A stretch of DNA of 34,365 nucleotides. Origin: VFKU01 sp964620045. GTDB lineage: Bacteria; Hydrogenedentota; Hydrogenedentia; Hydrogenedentales; GCA-2746185. This document shows, piece by piece, positions 7,335 to 15,606 of this stretch. The notes beneath the pieces are model-generated. The model was not told where the DNA came from and made no database searches. It saw only the letters and a program-made list of their open reading frames with translations. The stretch is taken from contig CAZUJL010000036.1 in NCBI GenBank assembly GCA_964620045.1, positions 1-34,365 on the forward strand, written 5' to 3'. Each line of letters begins with the position of its first letter. Within the stretch, counting starts at the first letter, position 1. The position numbers and the translations under genes are program-made.

Positions 7335-7363
7335 TTGGCGCGTTTCCCCCGGCGTGTTAGGAT
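7335..7363 (+). promoter_or_regulatory. Candidate promoter for the M28 peptidase operon
   Basis: TTGGCG (7335-7340) and TAGGAT (7358-7363) are spaced by 17 bases, and a TG lies one base before the -10 box (TGT at 7355-7357), an extended -10 pattern. Transcription would begin near 7370, just upstream of GGGGAG (7372-7377) and the ATG at 7383, giving a very short leader. Boxes match the sigma-70 consensus only partly. Confidence 0.4.
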
Positions 7364-7382
7364 ACACGTCTGGGGAGTTGCG

Positions 7383-8348
7383 ATGCGAGATAGGGTAACG
7401 ATTCGTCGCCTGCGGCAATGGCTGCCGATGGTGGCGCTCGCCCTCACACTTACGCTCCTGCCCTCCTGCGCGCCCGCGGCCGGGCCCTTAAACTCCGCCT
7501 TCGACGGCGACCGCGCCTATGCGGACGTAAAACAGATCGTCGGCTTCGGCCCGCGCGAACCCGGCTCGCCCGCCAGCGCCTCGGCCCGCGCGTATATCAA
7601 GCAAGAAGTCGAAAAGGCTGGCCTGACGCTGCAGGAACTCCCCTTCACCGCGCAGACACCGCTCGGTCCACGCAACATGGTGAATCTGCTCGCCGAAGTA
7701 AAAGGCACGCAGCCCGGCATCATCCTGCTCGGCAATCACTACGACACGAAATATTTTCGGGACTTCACGTTTCCCGGCGCGAACGACGGCGGCTCGACCA
7801 CGGCGTGGATGATCGAGATGGCGCGCGCGCTCGGGCCCACGCGCGACGGCCGCACGGTGTGGCTCTGCTGGTTCGACGGCGAAGAGGCGTACCAGGAATG
7901 GACCGCGACGGACAGCCTCTACGGTAGCCGGCAGATGGTCCGCTGGCTCGACGAAACGGGACGTCACTCCGAAGTGCACACGATGATCAACGTCGACATG
8001 ATCGGTGATTGCGACCTCGGCATCATCCGCGACGCAGGTGCGCCAGAGTGGCTGCTGAATCTCGTGTGGAACACCGCGCGCGATTTGAAGGTAAAAGGTT
8101 TCGGCCCCATCGCCCAGATGATCGAGGACGACCACGTCCCTTTTCGTCGCGCGCACATCCCCGCGCTGAACTTGATCGATTTCCGTTACGGCGGCAGCCA
8201 GGTCGAGCATCAGATGAACTGGCACACGCCGCGCGATCGCGTGGATTTGGTCTGTCCCGATAGTCTCGAAACGGTCGGCGCCGTGATGCTCGAAGTGCTG
8301 CCACGGCTTGATCAGGCACTGGCCTCCGGAGCCAACGGCCGTGAGTAG
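7383..8348 (+). CDS. M28-family glutaminyl-peptide cyclotransferase-like lipoprotein
   Basis: The ATG at 7383 follows GGGGAG at 7372-7377 and gives 321 residues. A signal peptide ends in the lipobox LPSC with Cys29 as lipidation site. The mature domain has the M28 layout: HYDTK (His119, Asp121), GANDGGS (Asp135), WFDGEEAY (Glu167/168), NVDMIGDCD (Asp205) and NWHTPRD (Trp280, His281). The stretch FDGEEAYQEW then DSLYGSR is the signature of animal-type glutaminyl cyclases, which convert N-terminal Gln to pyroglutamate and retain the single zinc site. Either cyclase or aminopeptidase activity is possible; the former is favoured by the motif. It is probably anchored in the periplasmic leaflet. 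The stop overlaps the GTG start of the histidine kinase by 8 bases. Confidence 0.88.
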   Translation: MRDRVTIRRLRQWLPMVALALTLTLLPSCAPAAGPLNSAFDGDRAYADVKQIVGFGPREPGSPASASARAYIKQEVEKAGLTLQELPFTAQTPLGPRNMVNLLAEVKGTQPGIILLGNHYDTKYFRDFTFPGANDGGSTTAWMIEMARALGPTRDGRTVWLCWFDGEEAYQEWTATDSLYGSRQMVRWLDETGRHSEVHTMINVDMIGDCDLGIIRDAGAPEWLLNLVWNTARDLKVKGFGPIAQMIEDDHVPFRRAHIPALNLIDFRYGGSQVEHQMNWHTPRDRVDLVCPDSLETVGAVMLEVLPRLDQALASGANGRE

Positions 8349-9579
8349 TGTCCAACCCCAGCAAACAGCCGGTCCTGATGAGTCCCGGCGTCTGCTGGAG
8401 GCCTTGCACGTGGTGGAACGGCTGCTGGGCGCGGTGGACAGTCTCGAAGCACTGCTGCAGACCATCATCGACGAAAGTCGCCGCCTCGCCGAGGCCGAAG
8501 CCTCCTCCCTGCTCTTGTTCGACGCAACCACGAACGAGCTCTACTTTCACGTCGCGCTCAGCGACGCCGGCGATCCCGAAGCCCTGAAGAAAAATATTCG
8601 CCTCAAGCCCGGCATGGGCATCGCGGGCCGCGTCGCAGCCGAACGCGTCTCGATTAACGTCGTCGACGCCGCCTCCGATACGCGCGTGCACCGCGCCGCC
8701 GACGAAGTCACGCGGTTCACCACGCGCTCGCTGTTGGCGGTGCCCATGGTCGATGCCGGGCGGCTCGTGGGCGTCGTCGAGGTATTAAACAAGCGCGGCC
8801 TGCAAGGCTTCACGCCGCTGGATCAGCGCATCCTCGAAATGTTCAGCGCCTTCGCCGCCGTCGCGATCACGCGTGCGCGCTTGATCGAAGCGAACCTGCG
8901 CGCCGAACGTCTCGCCGCGGTCGGGCAGGCCGTCGCCGGCATCTCGCACCACACAAAAAACATCCTCACCGCGCTCGATGCCAGCGTCGAGCTGGTCGAT
9001 CGCGGGCTCAGCGAAAAAAACGAAACGTTCGTTCAGGAAGGTTGGCCGATCCTGAAGCGTAGCGTGGGTCGTCTGTCGCACGTCGTCGAAGACATGCTGG
9101 CCTTCTCCAAACCACGCAAGCCGATGTGCGAGAACTGCAACGTCGCGGAATTGATCCGCGAAACCGTGCAGTCCTTCCACGCGCTCATCGCCAAACGCGA
9201 CATCACCATCACGACCGACACCGGCGGCCTGCGCGGCCCGGCGTGGGCCGATGCTCACGCGCTGCACCAGGCGCTGCTGAATTTGCTGACGAACGCGGCG
9301 GATGCCGTGCCGCAGACCAAGGGCTATGTCGCGATCGAAGCGCGCCACACGAACGCGCACTACTGCGAACTCACCGTGTGCGACAACGGTCCCGGCGTTC
9401 CCGAGGGCGATCGCGTCCGGATTTTCGACCCCTTCTATTCCACCAAAGGCTCCAAAGGCACTGGCCTCGGTCTGGCCGTCACCCAAAAAATAATGCACGA
9501 ACATGGCGGCGAGGTCAGTGTGGGCACCGCGACCCTCGGTGGCGCGCGCTTCACCCTGCATCTACCGCCCCGCACATAA
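8341..9579 (+). CDS. Soluble GAF-domain sensor histidine kinase
   Basis: A GTG at 8341, overlapping the upstream stop as GTGAGTAG, gives 412 residues; the alternative TTG at 8308 has no ribosome binding site. A GAF domain (about 15-180, with RLKPGMGIAGRVAAE and FTPLDQRILEMFSAFAA) is followed by a dimerisation/phosphoacceptor region whose H-box is VAGISHHTKNILTAL (His203 or His204), then the HATPase domain with the N-box NLLTNAADAV, DNGPGVP and FDPFYSTKGSKGTGLGL. No membrane helix is present, so the signal is cytoplasmic. No response regulator is in the window, so this is an orphan kinase. A Cys-x-x-Cys (263, 266) between kinase subdomains might sense metal or redox state; that is speculation. 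Confidence 0.93.
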   Translation: MSSVQPQQTAGPDESRRLLEALHVVERLLGAVDSLEALLQTIIDESRRLAEAEASSLLLFDATTNELYFHVALSDAGDPEALKKNIRLKPGMGIAGRVAAERVSINVVDAASDTRVHRAADEVTRFTTRSLLAVPMVDAGRLVGVVEVLNKRGLQGFTPLDQRILEMFSAFAAVAITRARLIEANLRAERLAAVGQAVAGISHHTKNILTALDASVELVDRGLSEKNETFVQEGWPILKRSVGRLSHVVEDMLAFSKPRKPMCENCNVAELIRETVQSFHALIAKRDITITTDTGGLRGPAWADAHALHQALLNLLTNAADAVPQTKGYVAIEARHTNAHYCELTVCDNGPGVPEGDRVRIFDPFYSTKGSKGTGLGLAVTQKIMHEHGGEVSVGTATLGGARFTLHLPPRT

Positions 9580-9594
9580 GGAGATCCCGGCATC

Positions 9595-9882
9595 GTGTCC
9601 AACGCAACACCGAAGAAACCTTCCCCTGCGCCGCAGGCGCCCGTCCGACGCGATTCCGCGGGTTGGGGATTTTGGCTGGGCAGTTTCGCTGTTTTATATG
9701 TGCCGTCGTGGTTCCTGAGCCACCGCAGCGTGTATGAGAGCGACCGGGACGGTTTCGTACCGTACGTGCTGGCGTTTGCACTGGCGGCGGTCGGCGCGGG
9801 TGTGCTATCGTATGTCGTAAACCTGTATTACCGTATACGCATTGATAGCGAAAAGAAACTCGCGCGAAAGAATAAAAAATAG
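9595..9882 (+). CDS. Small two-helix membrane protein of unknown function
   Basis: A 95-residue protein from a GTG preceded by AAGGAG (9578-9583), which overlaps the stop of the histidine kinase. A proline-rich polar N-terminus (1-23) leads to a membrane helix (about 24-41), a short charged loop (HRSVYESDRDG), a second helix (about 54-77) and a very basic tail (SEKKLARKNKK). The positive-inside rule puts both ends in the cytoplasm. I do not recognise the family. Its place between a kinase and a TPR/zinc-ribbon membrane protein (11-base gap) suggests one operon. Confidence 0.8.
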   Translation: MSNATPKKPSPAPQAPVRRDSAGWGFWLGSFAVLYVPSWFLSHRSVYESDRDGFVPYVLAFALAAVGAGVLSYVVNLYYRIRIDSEKKLARKNKK

Positions 9883-9893
9883 GTGCGTACGCA

Positions 9894-11405
9894 ATGACCG
9901 ATGTCTGGGAACTCGCCGCCTACGTTGAGGCGCATCCGAACAATCACGACCAGCGCTGGCGTCTGGCCAAAAAGCTGTACACCTCGTGGGAATACCGCCT
10001 CGCGCTCGAGCATTTGCTCGTGCTGAAGAACGAAATAGAGCCGCGCGAGAATGTCATGCGCTACCTCGCCGCGACCTATTACCGCCTGAACCGCCTCGAC
10101 GAATCGATCGAGACCCTGAAAGAAGCGCTAACGGTATGGCCGAAAGACGCCGGCATGCTCGAGCAACTCGCGCGCACGCAGGGCGAGGCGAATCACAACG
10201 AAGACGCGCTGCACTCATGGCAAAACGTGCTGGCGCAGACGCCCGACCATCCCTTCGCAAAACAGGCCGTCGTGCGGTATAGGAAAATCGTCGAAAAAGA
10301 AGCGAAGGAAAAAGCGCAGGCCCTGCAACCCGCAAGCGTGGCGCCGGGCACGGCCAATGGAAATGGCGCCGCGCCCGATAACGGCGCAGCGACCCCGCCC
10401 AAGGAAGTGCTCTGCCCCAAATGCGGCCAGAAAAACAGCGCCGAATTTAAGCGTTGCTGGAAGTGCAGCGCCGAACTGACCCACAGCGAAGACTTCCTCG
10501 ATGGCGTCATCAAAAAACCGGAACGAATCGAACCGGCGCGCCTGCCGCTGCCGATGCTCACCGGCATCCTCATCGCCGGAATGCTCGCGGCGAGCGTGTA
10601 CCTCACCCTGCAGGGTCTCGCGCACGTCAATTCGCTCACGCAAGGCGGCATGCCGCCCACCAGCGTCGCGGATTTCCTGGACGTTGCGCTGCTCTGGACC
10701 AAAGTCGGCCTCGGCGGACTGCTGTTCATCGGCTGGCCGATAGCCTGGCGCCTGGCGGCCTACCTCACCAACGTCGACAATCGCATTTACAACGAATCGC
10801 TCTACCGCGCGGGGATGTTCTGCGCACTATCGGCCTATTTGCTCCTCTGGGCGCCTTGGAAGTGGATGCTCGCCGCGGCCATCGTCCCGATTCTGCTGGG
10901 CGCCGTCTTTGCGTTCATATTCCTGAAGCTCGAACCACAGCGCGCGGCAAAGGTGTGGTTCTGGCAGCTGAGCGTGGCGGCGCTGTTCGCACTCACGCTC
11001 ATCGTGAGCCGCCACGGTCCCGGCTTGCTCCTCAACGCGCCCCAGATCATGTCGTTTGCGCAGGAAACCGGCACGCGCGCGCCATTCGAAGGCACGCGGC
11101 AGGCCCCCGGCGATATCCGGATTCAGTGGCAGTCGTCAGGCTCGCCATGGCTGGACAAGCATGCGAACACCATGCGCCTCACGCTTCGCGCGCAACACGA
11201 ACGCCGTATGTTTCTCGACTCCATCGAAAACGGCAAGACGCTGTCGTTCGAACAGATCAGCGGCGACGAACACGTCGAGGACCGCCAGGGAATCATGGTC
11301 GGTGTGCCGTATGAGTTTGACATCCGCAGCGACGACCCGATCGAGGTCCACTTCACCGTGCACAGCCTGCTGCCGTTCATCGTGGAGCAGAAGGCTGCCC
11401 CATGA
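9894..11405 (+). CDS. TPR/zinc-ribbon/five-helix membrane protein of unknown function
   Basis: A 503-residue protein with an unusual domain order. Residues 1-135 are TPR-like helices (YYRLNRLDESIETLKEAL, NEDALHSWQNVLAQTP). A low-complexity Ala/Gly/Asn/Pro linker (about 140-170) leads to a zinc ribbon with CPKC (174-177) and CWKC (188-191). Five membrane helices follow (about 219-241, 262-290, 303-320, 324-345, 355-380), and a soluble, probably beta-rich C-terminal domain (about 400-503) ends the protein. An odd number of helices places the TPR and ribbon in the cytoplasm and the C-terminal domain outside. I recognise no family for the whole. It may link a cytoplasmic partner to an envelope process. 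Its last 29 bases overlap the 3' end of the opposing ligase gene. Confidence 0.88.
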   Translation: MTDVWELAAYVEAHPNNHDQRWRLAKKLYTSWEYRLALEHLLVLKNEIEPRENVMRYLAATYYRLNRLDESIETLKEALTVWPKDAGMLEQLARTQGEANHNEDALHSWQNVLAQTPDHPFAKQAVVRYRKIVEKEAKEKAQALQPASVAPGTANGNGAAPDNGAATPPKEVLCPKCGQKNSAEFKRCWKCSAELTHSEDFLDGVIKKPERIEPARLPLPMLTGILIAGMLAASVYLTLQGLAHVNSLTQGGMPPTSVADFLDVALLWTKVGLGGLLFIGWPIAWRLAAYLTNVDNRIYNESLYRAGMFCALSAYLLLWAPWKWMLAAAIVPILLGAVFAFIFLKLEPQRAAKVWFWQLSVAALFALTLIVSRHGPGLLLNAPQIMSFAQETGTRAPFEGTRQAPGDIRIQWQSSGSPWLDKHANTMRLTLRAQHERRMFLDSIENGKTLSFEQISGDEHVEDRQGIMVGVPYEFDIRSDDPIEVHFTVHSLLPFIVEQKAAP

Positions 11406-13122
11406 CCCCGGCGTAGTCCTCCTGCGAAAGCCAGCGCTCGGCTTCGGCCAGCACGGCCGCGCGTTCACTCGGGCCGCTCGTGCGAATCAACCCTTCGTAG
11501 GCCAGCCGATGGTCCGGCCAACGCTTTAGGCATTCGCGGAAATTGTCCGCCGCCGTGCGCATCGGCAGAACGCGCTCCGCCAAATACGCGCGCAGGTAAT
11601 AGAGATCGGCCGTATCGACCCCGCGCGCGGCGTAATTGGCCGCCGTAATCGCGTCTTGATTGTGCCCCGCATTCGCCAGCGCCACGCTGTATTCGTAGGC
11701 CGCCGCATGATTGCCGGGAAGATACGCCGCGTCGCGATAGGCCGCCAGCGCGGCCTCGTGCTTTCCGGCGTCGTACAGATTCTGCGCGCGAGCGTGCTTC
11801 CGGCTTGGATCGAACACCACATACGCCAGTCCCACCAGCGCCAGTGCCAACAGAATCCCCTGCGCCCTGCGTTCGAAGGCACCCAACGGCGAGCGTGCGG
11901 CATCCGCGCGCGGCTCAACCATCGACCCCGCCAGCAGCAGCACGGCCAGCACATGCGGCGGCGAATGCAGCGTGGTGTTAATGAGCGAAAACACGAAGGC
12001 CGCGATCAATCCAGCCCACGCCGGCGATTTTGTGCGTGGAATCAGCGCAAGAAATACCAGCAGCAACACAACCCCCACCACGCCCGCTTCCGCCGCAATT
12101 TCCAGCACGTCCGAATGCGCGTGCTCCGTGGAAATGTGGTTGAACATATGCACACCCGGGCCACGCGCGTGAAGCACCTCGCCCTGCGCGAGCGGACTGC
12201 GGTACGCAAAGTTGCCGAGCCCCACGCCCGCGATCGGATGCTGGCTGATCAGGTGCGCCGTGCCGTCCCAGATCCACATTCGGATGCGATAACCGACATC
12301 GCCATGCGCGAACGTGCCCGCGACCCGGTGCCAGGTCGCCTGCGGCGCGGCGAACAACACCACTACGGCAATCAGCAGCGCCGCGAGTCCAGCAGTGCCC
12401 AGCTTGCTGCGCGGGGCACGCCCCTGCCACGCCGCCACGCCACATCCCAAGACGGCCGCAAGCCACGCGGAGCGGCTGCCCGACAACAGCAACGCCGGGA
12501 AGGCCGTGACGAACGTCGCAATCATGGCCCACGGCGCGAGCATGCCCTTGAGCCACAGCGCGGTGCCGAGCGCGAGTCCAATCGCGAGGTATCCACCGAG
12601 CAAGTCCTGATTGCCGAAAACGGAGTACACCCGCTGGTCGTAACTGGGAAACGCCGGAAACATACCGGGCAACACGTGCGCGTACTGCGCCAACGCCAAC
12701 GCACCCACGGGTATGCACGACACCACCAGCGCGCGCTGCAATGTCAGCCCTGGCGCGGCCGCCAACAACACCAGCGCGGCGACCAGCAAAACCAGATACG
12801 AGGCCCCCGCGCCGAGACCGGCGCTCTGCCAGAAATTCTCGACGTGCATCGCATCGACGACGCCCGCCCACAACACCAGCACGAGCAAGGGCGCGAAGAG
12901 CCGCGCGCGCCCGCGGTCCCACACACGCTCCGGCGTCACCATACACGCCAGCAGACCCGCCCCGAGCGCGAAGCCCGCCAGCTTCGGATGCGAAAAGGAC
13001 ATGAAACGAAACGAATACAGCGACGGAACAAGAACCAGAACGCCGGCCGCGATCAGCGCGGACCGGCGCGATTCGGACGGCGAAAACGAATCAGTTGGCG
13101 CCGGCAGTTCCGGCGAGGGCAT
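11377..13122 (-). CDS. O-antigen ligase/polymerase-family membrane protein with C-terminal TPRs
   Basis: From the ATG at 13122, which overlaps the upstream gene by 32 bases, the protein has 581 residues; GGAGAAG precedes this start. About ten or more membrane helices fill residues 20-440. The Wzy_C/O-antigen ligase pattern is clear: FGNQDLLGGYLAIGL, SGSRSAWLAAVLG, then HPIAGVGLGNFAY and HAHSDVLEIAAEAGVVG flanking the large extracytoplasmic loop. The C-terminal part (about 455-570) carries TPR-like repeats (ALAAYRDAAYLPGNHAAAYEY). The family transfers or polymerises polyprenyl-linked glycans onto lipid A, proteins or growing polysaccharide; the acceptor is unknown here. It is the last gene of the ABC transporter operon and collides tail to tail with the TPR/zinc-ribbon gene. 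Confidence 0.88.
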   Translation of the reverse strand: MPSPELPAPTDSFSPSESRRSALIAAGVLVLVPSLYSFRFMSFSHPKLAGFALGAGLLACMVTPERVWDRGRARLFAPLLVLVLWAGVVDAMHVENFWQSAGLGAGASYLVLLVAALVLLAAAPGLTLQRALVVSCIPVGALALAQYAHVLPGMFPAFPSYDQRVYSVFGNQDLLGGYLAIGLALGTALWLKGMLAPWAMIATFVTAFPALLLSGSRSAWLAAVLGCGVAAWQGRAPRSKLGTAGLAALLIAVVVLFAAPQATWHRVAGTFAHGDVGYRIRMWIWDGTAHLISQHPIAGVGLGNFAYRSPLAQGEVLHARGPGVHMFNHISTEHAHSDVLEIAAEAGVVGVVLLLVFLALIPRTKSPAWAGLIAAFVFSLINTTLHSPPHVLAVLLLAGSMVEPRADAARSPLGAFERRAQGILLALALVGLAYVVFDPSRKHARAQNLYDAGKHEAALAAYRDAAYLPGNHAAAYEYSVALANAGHNQDAITAANYAARGVDTADLYYLRAYLAERVLPMRTAADNFRECLKRWPDHRLAYEGLIRTSGPSERAAVLAEAERWLSQEDYAGVMGQPSAPR

Positions 13123-14704
13123 CGATCGACTTCTCCGGCAACGCGTACGCGCATTCCACAAACCGCTTCGGCTTGGCATCATCCGGCCGTGCGAACGCCG
13201 CCGCCTCGCGCCGCCGCTCCAATGCATACTTTTCCGTCACCGCAAGCGGCAGCTTCGCTTCTAGCTTCAGATCGATGATGAGATCGCTGATCTCGTCGAA
13301 GGACTCAAGGTACTGGTTACGCGCGACGTCCAGATATGCCACCGCCTCCGACGCGCGGCCTTCGCGGGCCAGATCGAGCGCGGTCCGTCGCTGCAGGCGA
13401 TACTGCGCGACCGAGTCGCTTCCCATGCCTTCGTAAATGTCTTTCGCCGCTTGCAATTCCTGCTTGCTCAGCGCATCCATCTCGCTCACGACACGATCGG
13501 CCTCAACCGCCTTCGCGCGCAGATCCGCCGCGCCATTGGCATCGCCCGCCGCTTCGCGCGCGGCCGCCTGCTCCGTGAAATCGGCCGACGCCATGCGCGC
13601 CGCCTGCGCACACTCGGCCGCCTGGTCCGCTTTCGCCTCGGCGAGATAACCCCGGTTGATCGGGATGAACCGCTGCGACTGCACGCTACCCGGAAACTTT
13701 TGTGCGTAATCCTGCCACCCGGCGATCGCCTCGTCGTATTGACCGTTGCGCCACATCGAGTAATACAACATGCGCGGCACCCACTGGTCGTGCTTGTAAC
13801 GCCGCGCTTCCTTCAAATACCGTACCGCGTTCGCGTGATCGTTCAGCTTTGTTTCGTAGATGGCATAGCCCAGATCGAAGTACAGCTTGTACTCGCGCGG
13901 GTTCTTGCGGATGCCGTCTTTCAGGAAATCCGCGGCGACGTAGTACCACACTTCCTTCACGCCCAGCCGCCGCTGGTACTTCGGGTTAAATTCCTTCAGC
14001 GCCTCCGGCGTCTCGGGCAGTTTAGCCGTGAGGTTATAGGCCAAGTGCCATGCGCCCAGCAGGTATGCGTCGATAAAGTTCGGGTCCAGCGTCACCGTCG
14101 TGCGCATGATCGGCACCATGCGGTGCATCTGCCCCGCATGCCACGCGGTGTCCACATTCAGCCACAGGAAGTTCGCCGCCAGTTTGCGGAAACCGAAGAA
14201 CAAACTGGTCAGGCCGACGCTTTCCGTCTGCCCGTCGCCGCCGTACATGTCCTTCGCCGTGAACTGCGTGCCCACGCTGATAAGCTGATTGTCGCGCAGG
14301 TACGATTCGAACTTCACGAGCAGCGGACGCGCCTGCGGACTCGTCAACAGCGCATACACTTCCTTGTCGCGGCCCTGACGCACGGCGCGCACTAGTTTCG
14401 GCCGCGGCTCACCCAGCGCATTGCGGTCCGCATCCTCCACCGCGATGTCGTTCGGCAGATGTTCTTCCGCCAACGCCTCAATCTCGGCAAAAAGCTCGTC
14501 GTCCAGCGGCTCCGTGCCCGCGGCCTTCTCCCCTTCCAGCGTTTCGCCGAACATCGAGAAGGTCGAAGCCGTCACCGCCCAGCGGTAGAAGCGCTCGGAA
14601 TCAAGGATATGACTCAGGCGATTGCCCTGCATCGCACCCAAGGCCAAAAACAGCACCGTGGCCGCCAGAACGGCAAGCTGGGCGCCGCGTTTGTTGGCTG
14701 CCAT
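13091..14704 (-). CDS. Membrane-anchored TPR-repeat protein
   Basis: A 537-residue protein with one N-terminal membrane helix (about 8-25) that is probably an uncleaved anchor, leaving the rest outside the cytoplasm. The middle (about 165-360) has TPR-like helical repeats, including FFGFRKLAANFLWLNVDTAW and VTLDPNFIDAYLLGAWHLAY, a pattern I associate with membrane TPR proteins of PVC-type bacteria. The last third is helical and rich in Ala, Glu and Arg (about 365-500). AAGGAG inside the 3' end of the permease gene, 10 bases before the ATG, supports the start. Gap to the permease is 3 bases, and the next gene overlaps by 32 bases, so all are co-transcribed. It may be a scaffold for the transporter or ligase; no catalytic motif is seen. 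Confidence 0.87.
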   Translation of the reverse strand: MAANKRGAQLAVLAATVLFLALGAMQGNRLSHILDSERFYRWAVTASTFSMFGETLEGEKAAGTEPLDDELFAEIEALAEEHLPNDIAVEDADRNALGEPRPKLVRAVRQGRDKEVYALLTSPQARPLLVKFESYLRDNQLISVGTQFTAKDMYGGDGQTESVGLTSLFFGFRKLAANFLWLNVDTAWHAGQMHRMVPIMRTTVTLDPNFIDAYLLGAWHLAYNLTAKLPETPEALKEFNPKYQRRLGVKEVWYYVAADFLKDGIRKNPREYKLYFDLGYAIYETKLNDHANAVRYLKEARRYKHDQWVPRMLYYSMWRNGQYDEAIAGWQDYAQKFPGSVQSQRFIPINRGYLAEAKADQAAECAQAARMASADFTEQAAAREAAGDANGAADLRAKAVEADRVVSEMDALSKQELQAAKDIYEGMGSDSVAQYRLQRRTALDLAREGRASEAVAYLDVARNQYLESFDEISDLIIDLKLEAKLPLAVTEKYALERRREAAAFARPDDAKPKRFVECAYALPEKSIDALAGTAGAN

Positions 14705-14707
14705 CGA

Positions 14708-15595
14708 CTACAGCTCCTTCCGCATGAAGAGGAACCACGCAAGCAGATACCCCGCGAGCGCGAACGACAGGCCGTATAGGATCAGGTTCGGCACCAGCAC
14801 TTCCGTCAGCGGATCGTTCGGCTGGAGATAGAGAATCTGCGTGCGCATGTCGAAGTCGCGCAGGTTCGGCAGGATCTTGCTGAGCACCCACGCCAGCCAC
14901 GCTACTATGCTTTGCATCAGGTTTTCCGACTGGCCGATCCGGTCGATCAACGACTTCAGGTGCTCGGTCAGGTTCCCCGTGATGTAGATGAACAGGCCCG
15001 CGATCGTCGGCAACACGGAGGACGTCGATGTGCAAGAGACCGCAAAAGTCAGCGACGACACGATCAAGAACTGGAAGTACGTCAGCAGTGTCGACCACAG
15101 CAGCAGGGACGGGAATATCCGTTCCTTCGCGTAGAGCGCAATCGCGAACAACAAGCTCATCAACAGCAGGTTCGCAATCACGATGAGCTGTACGCCCAGG
15201 AATTTGCCGAAAAGGTACTGATACCGGCGGATGGGCTTTGAAAGCACGGTGTAAATAACTTTGTTTTCCATTTCCGCCGGCACAACCGAGGCCGAAATGA
15301 AGATCGTGATCAGGATGCCGAAGATCGAGATCGCCGAGACGCAGATATCCTTGATAAATTTCGTTTCCACGTCGGTCTCGACATTGCCGATCGTCGTATC
15401 GGCCATGAACGCCGTCATGAACGTGGACCCGAGAATCACAAGCACGCTCAGCAACAGGAAACCGACCAGCGTCTTCTTGCGAATGCCTTCGCGCCAGGTA
15501 TACATCGCAATCGCCAGCGGGCCGCGCAGGCCGGCCAGCGGCCCGCCTCCTTTGGCGGTGGCTTGCGCGGGAATGGCTTGAGACTCAGCGGACAT
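14708..15595 (-). CDS. ABC-2-type transporter permease
   Basis: A 295-residue protein with six predicted membrane helices (about 43-64, 83-105, 131-155, 165-186, 193-209, 270-290). The pattern EMENKVIYTVLSKPIRRYQYLFGK (split across 108-131) is the coupling element typical of ABC-2 permeases such as NosY and GldF. A larger polar stretch lies between helices 5 and 6 (about 210-265). It forms a dimeric exporter with the ATPase encoded 11 bases upstream. AAGGAA five bases before the ATG supports the start. Substrate unknown; such systems export polysaccharide, lipid or peptide, or act mechanically on envelope components. Confidence 0.92.
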   Translation of the reverse strand: MSAESQAIPAQATAKGGGPLAGLRGPLAIAMYTWREGIRKKTLVGFLLLSVLVILGSTFMTAFMADTTIGNVETDVETKFIKDICVSAISIFGILITIFISASVVPAEMENKVIYTVLSKPIRRYQYLFGKFLGVQLIVIANLLLMSLLFAIALYAKERIFPSLLLWSTLLTYFQFLIVSSLTFAVSCTSTSSVLPTIAGLFIYITGNLTEHLKSLIDRIGQSENLMQSIVAWLAWVLSKILPNLRDFDMRTQILYLQPNDPLTEVLVPNLILYGLSFALAGYLLAWFLFMRKEL

Positions 15596-15606
15596 CGGAT
15601 TCCTTC

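Noticed and set aside
11656..13278. 540-codon plus-strand open frame
   Set aside because: Antisense to the ligase gene, Arg/His/Gln-rich, no motif.
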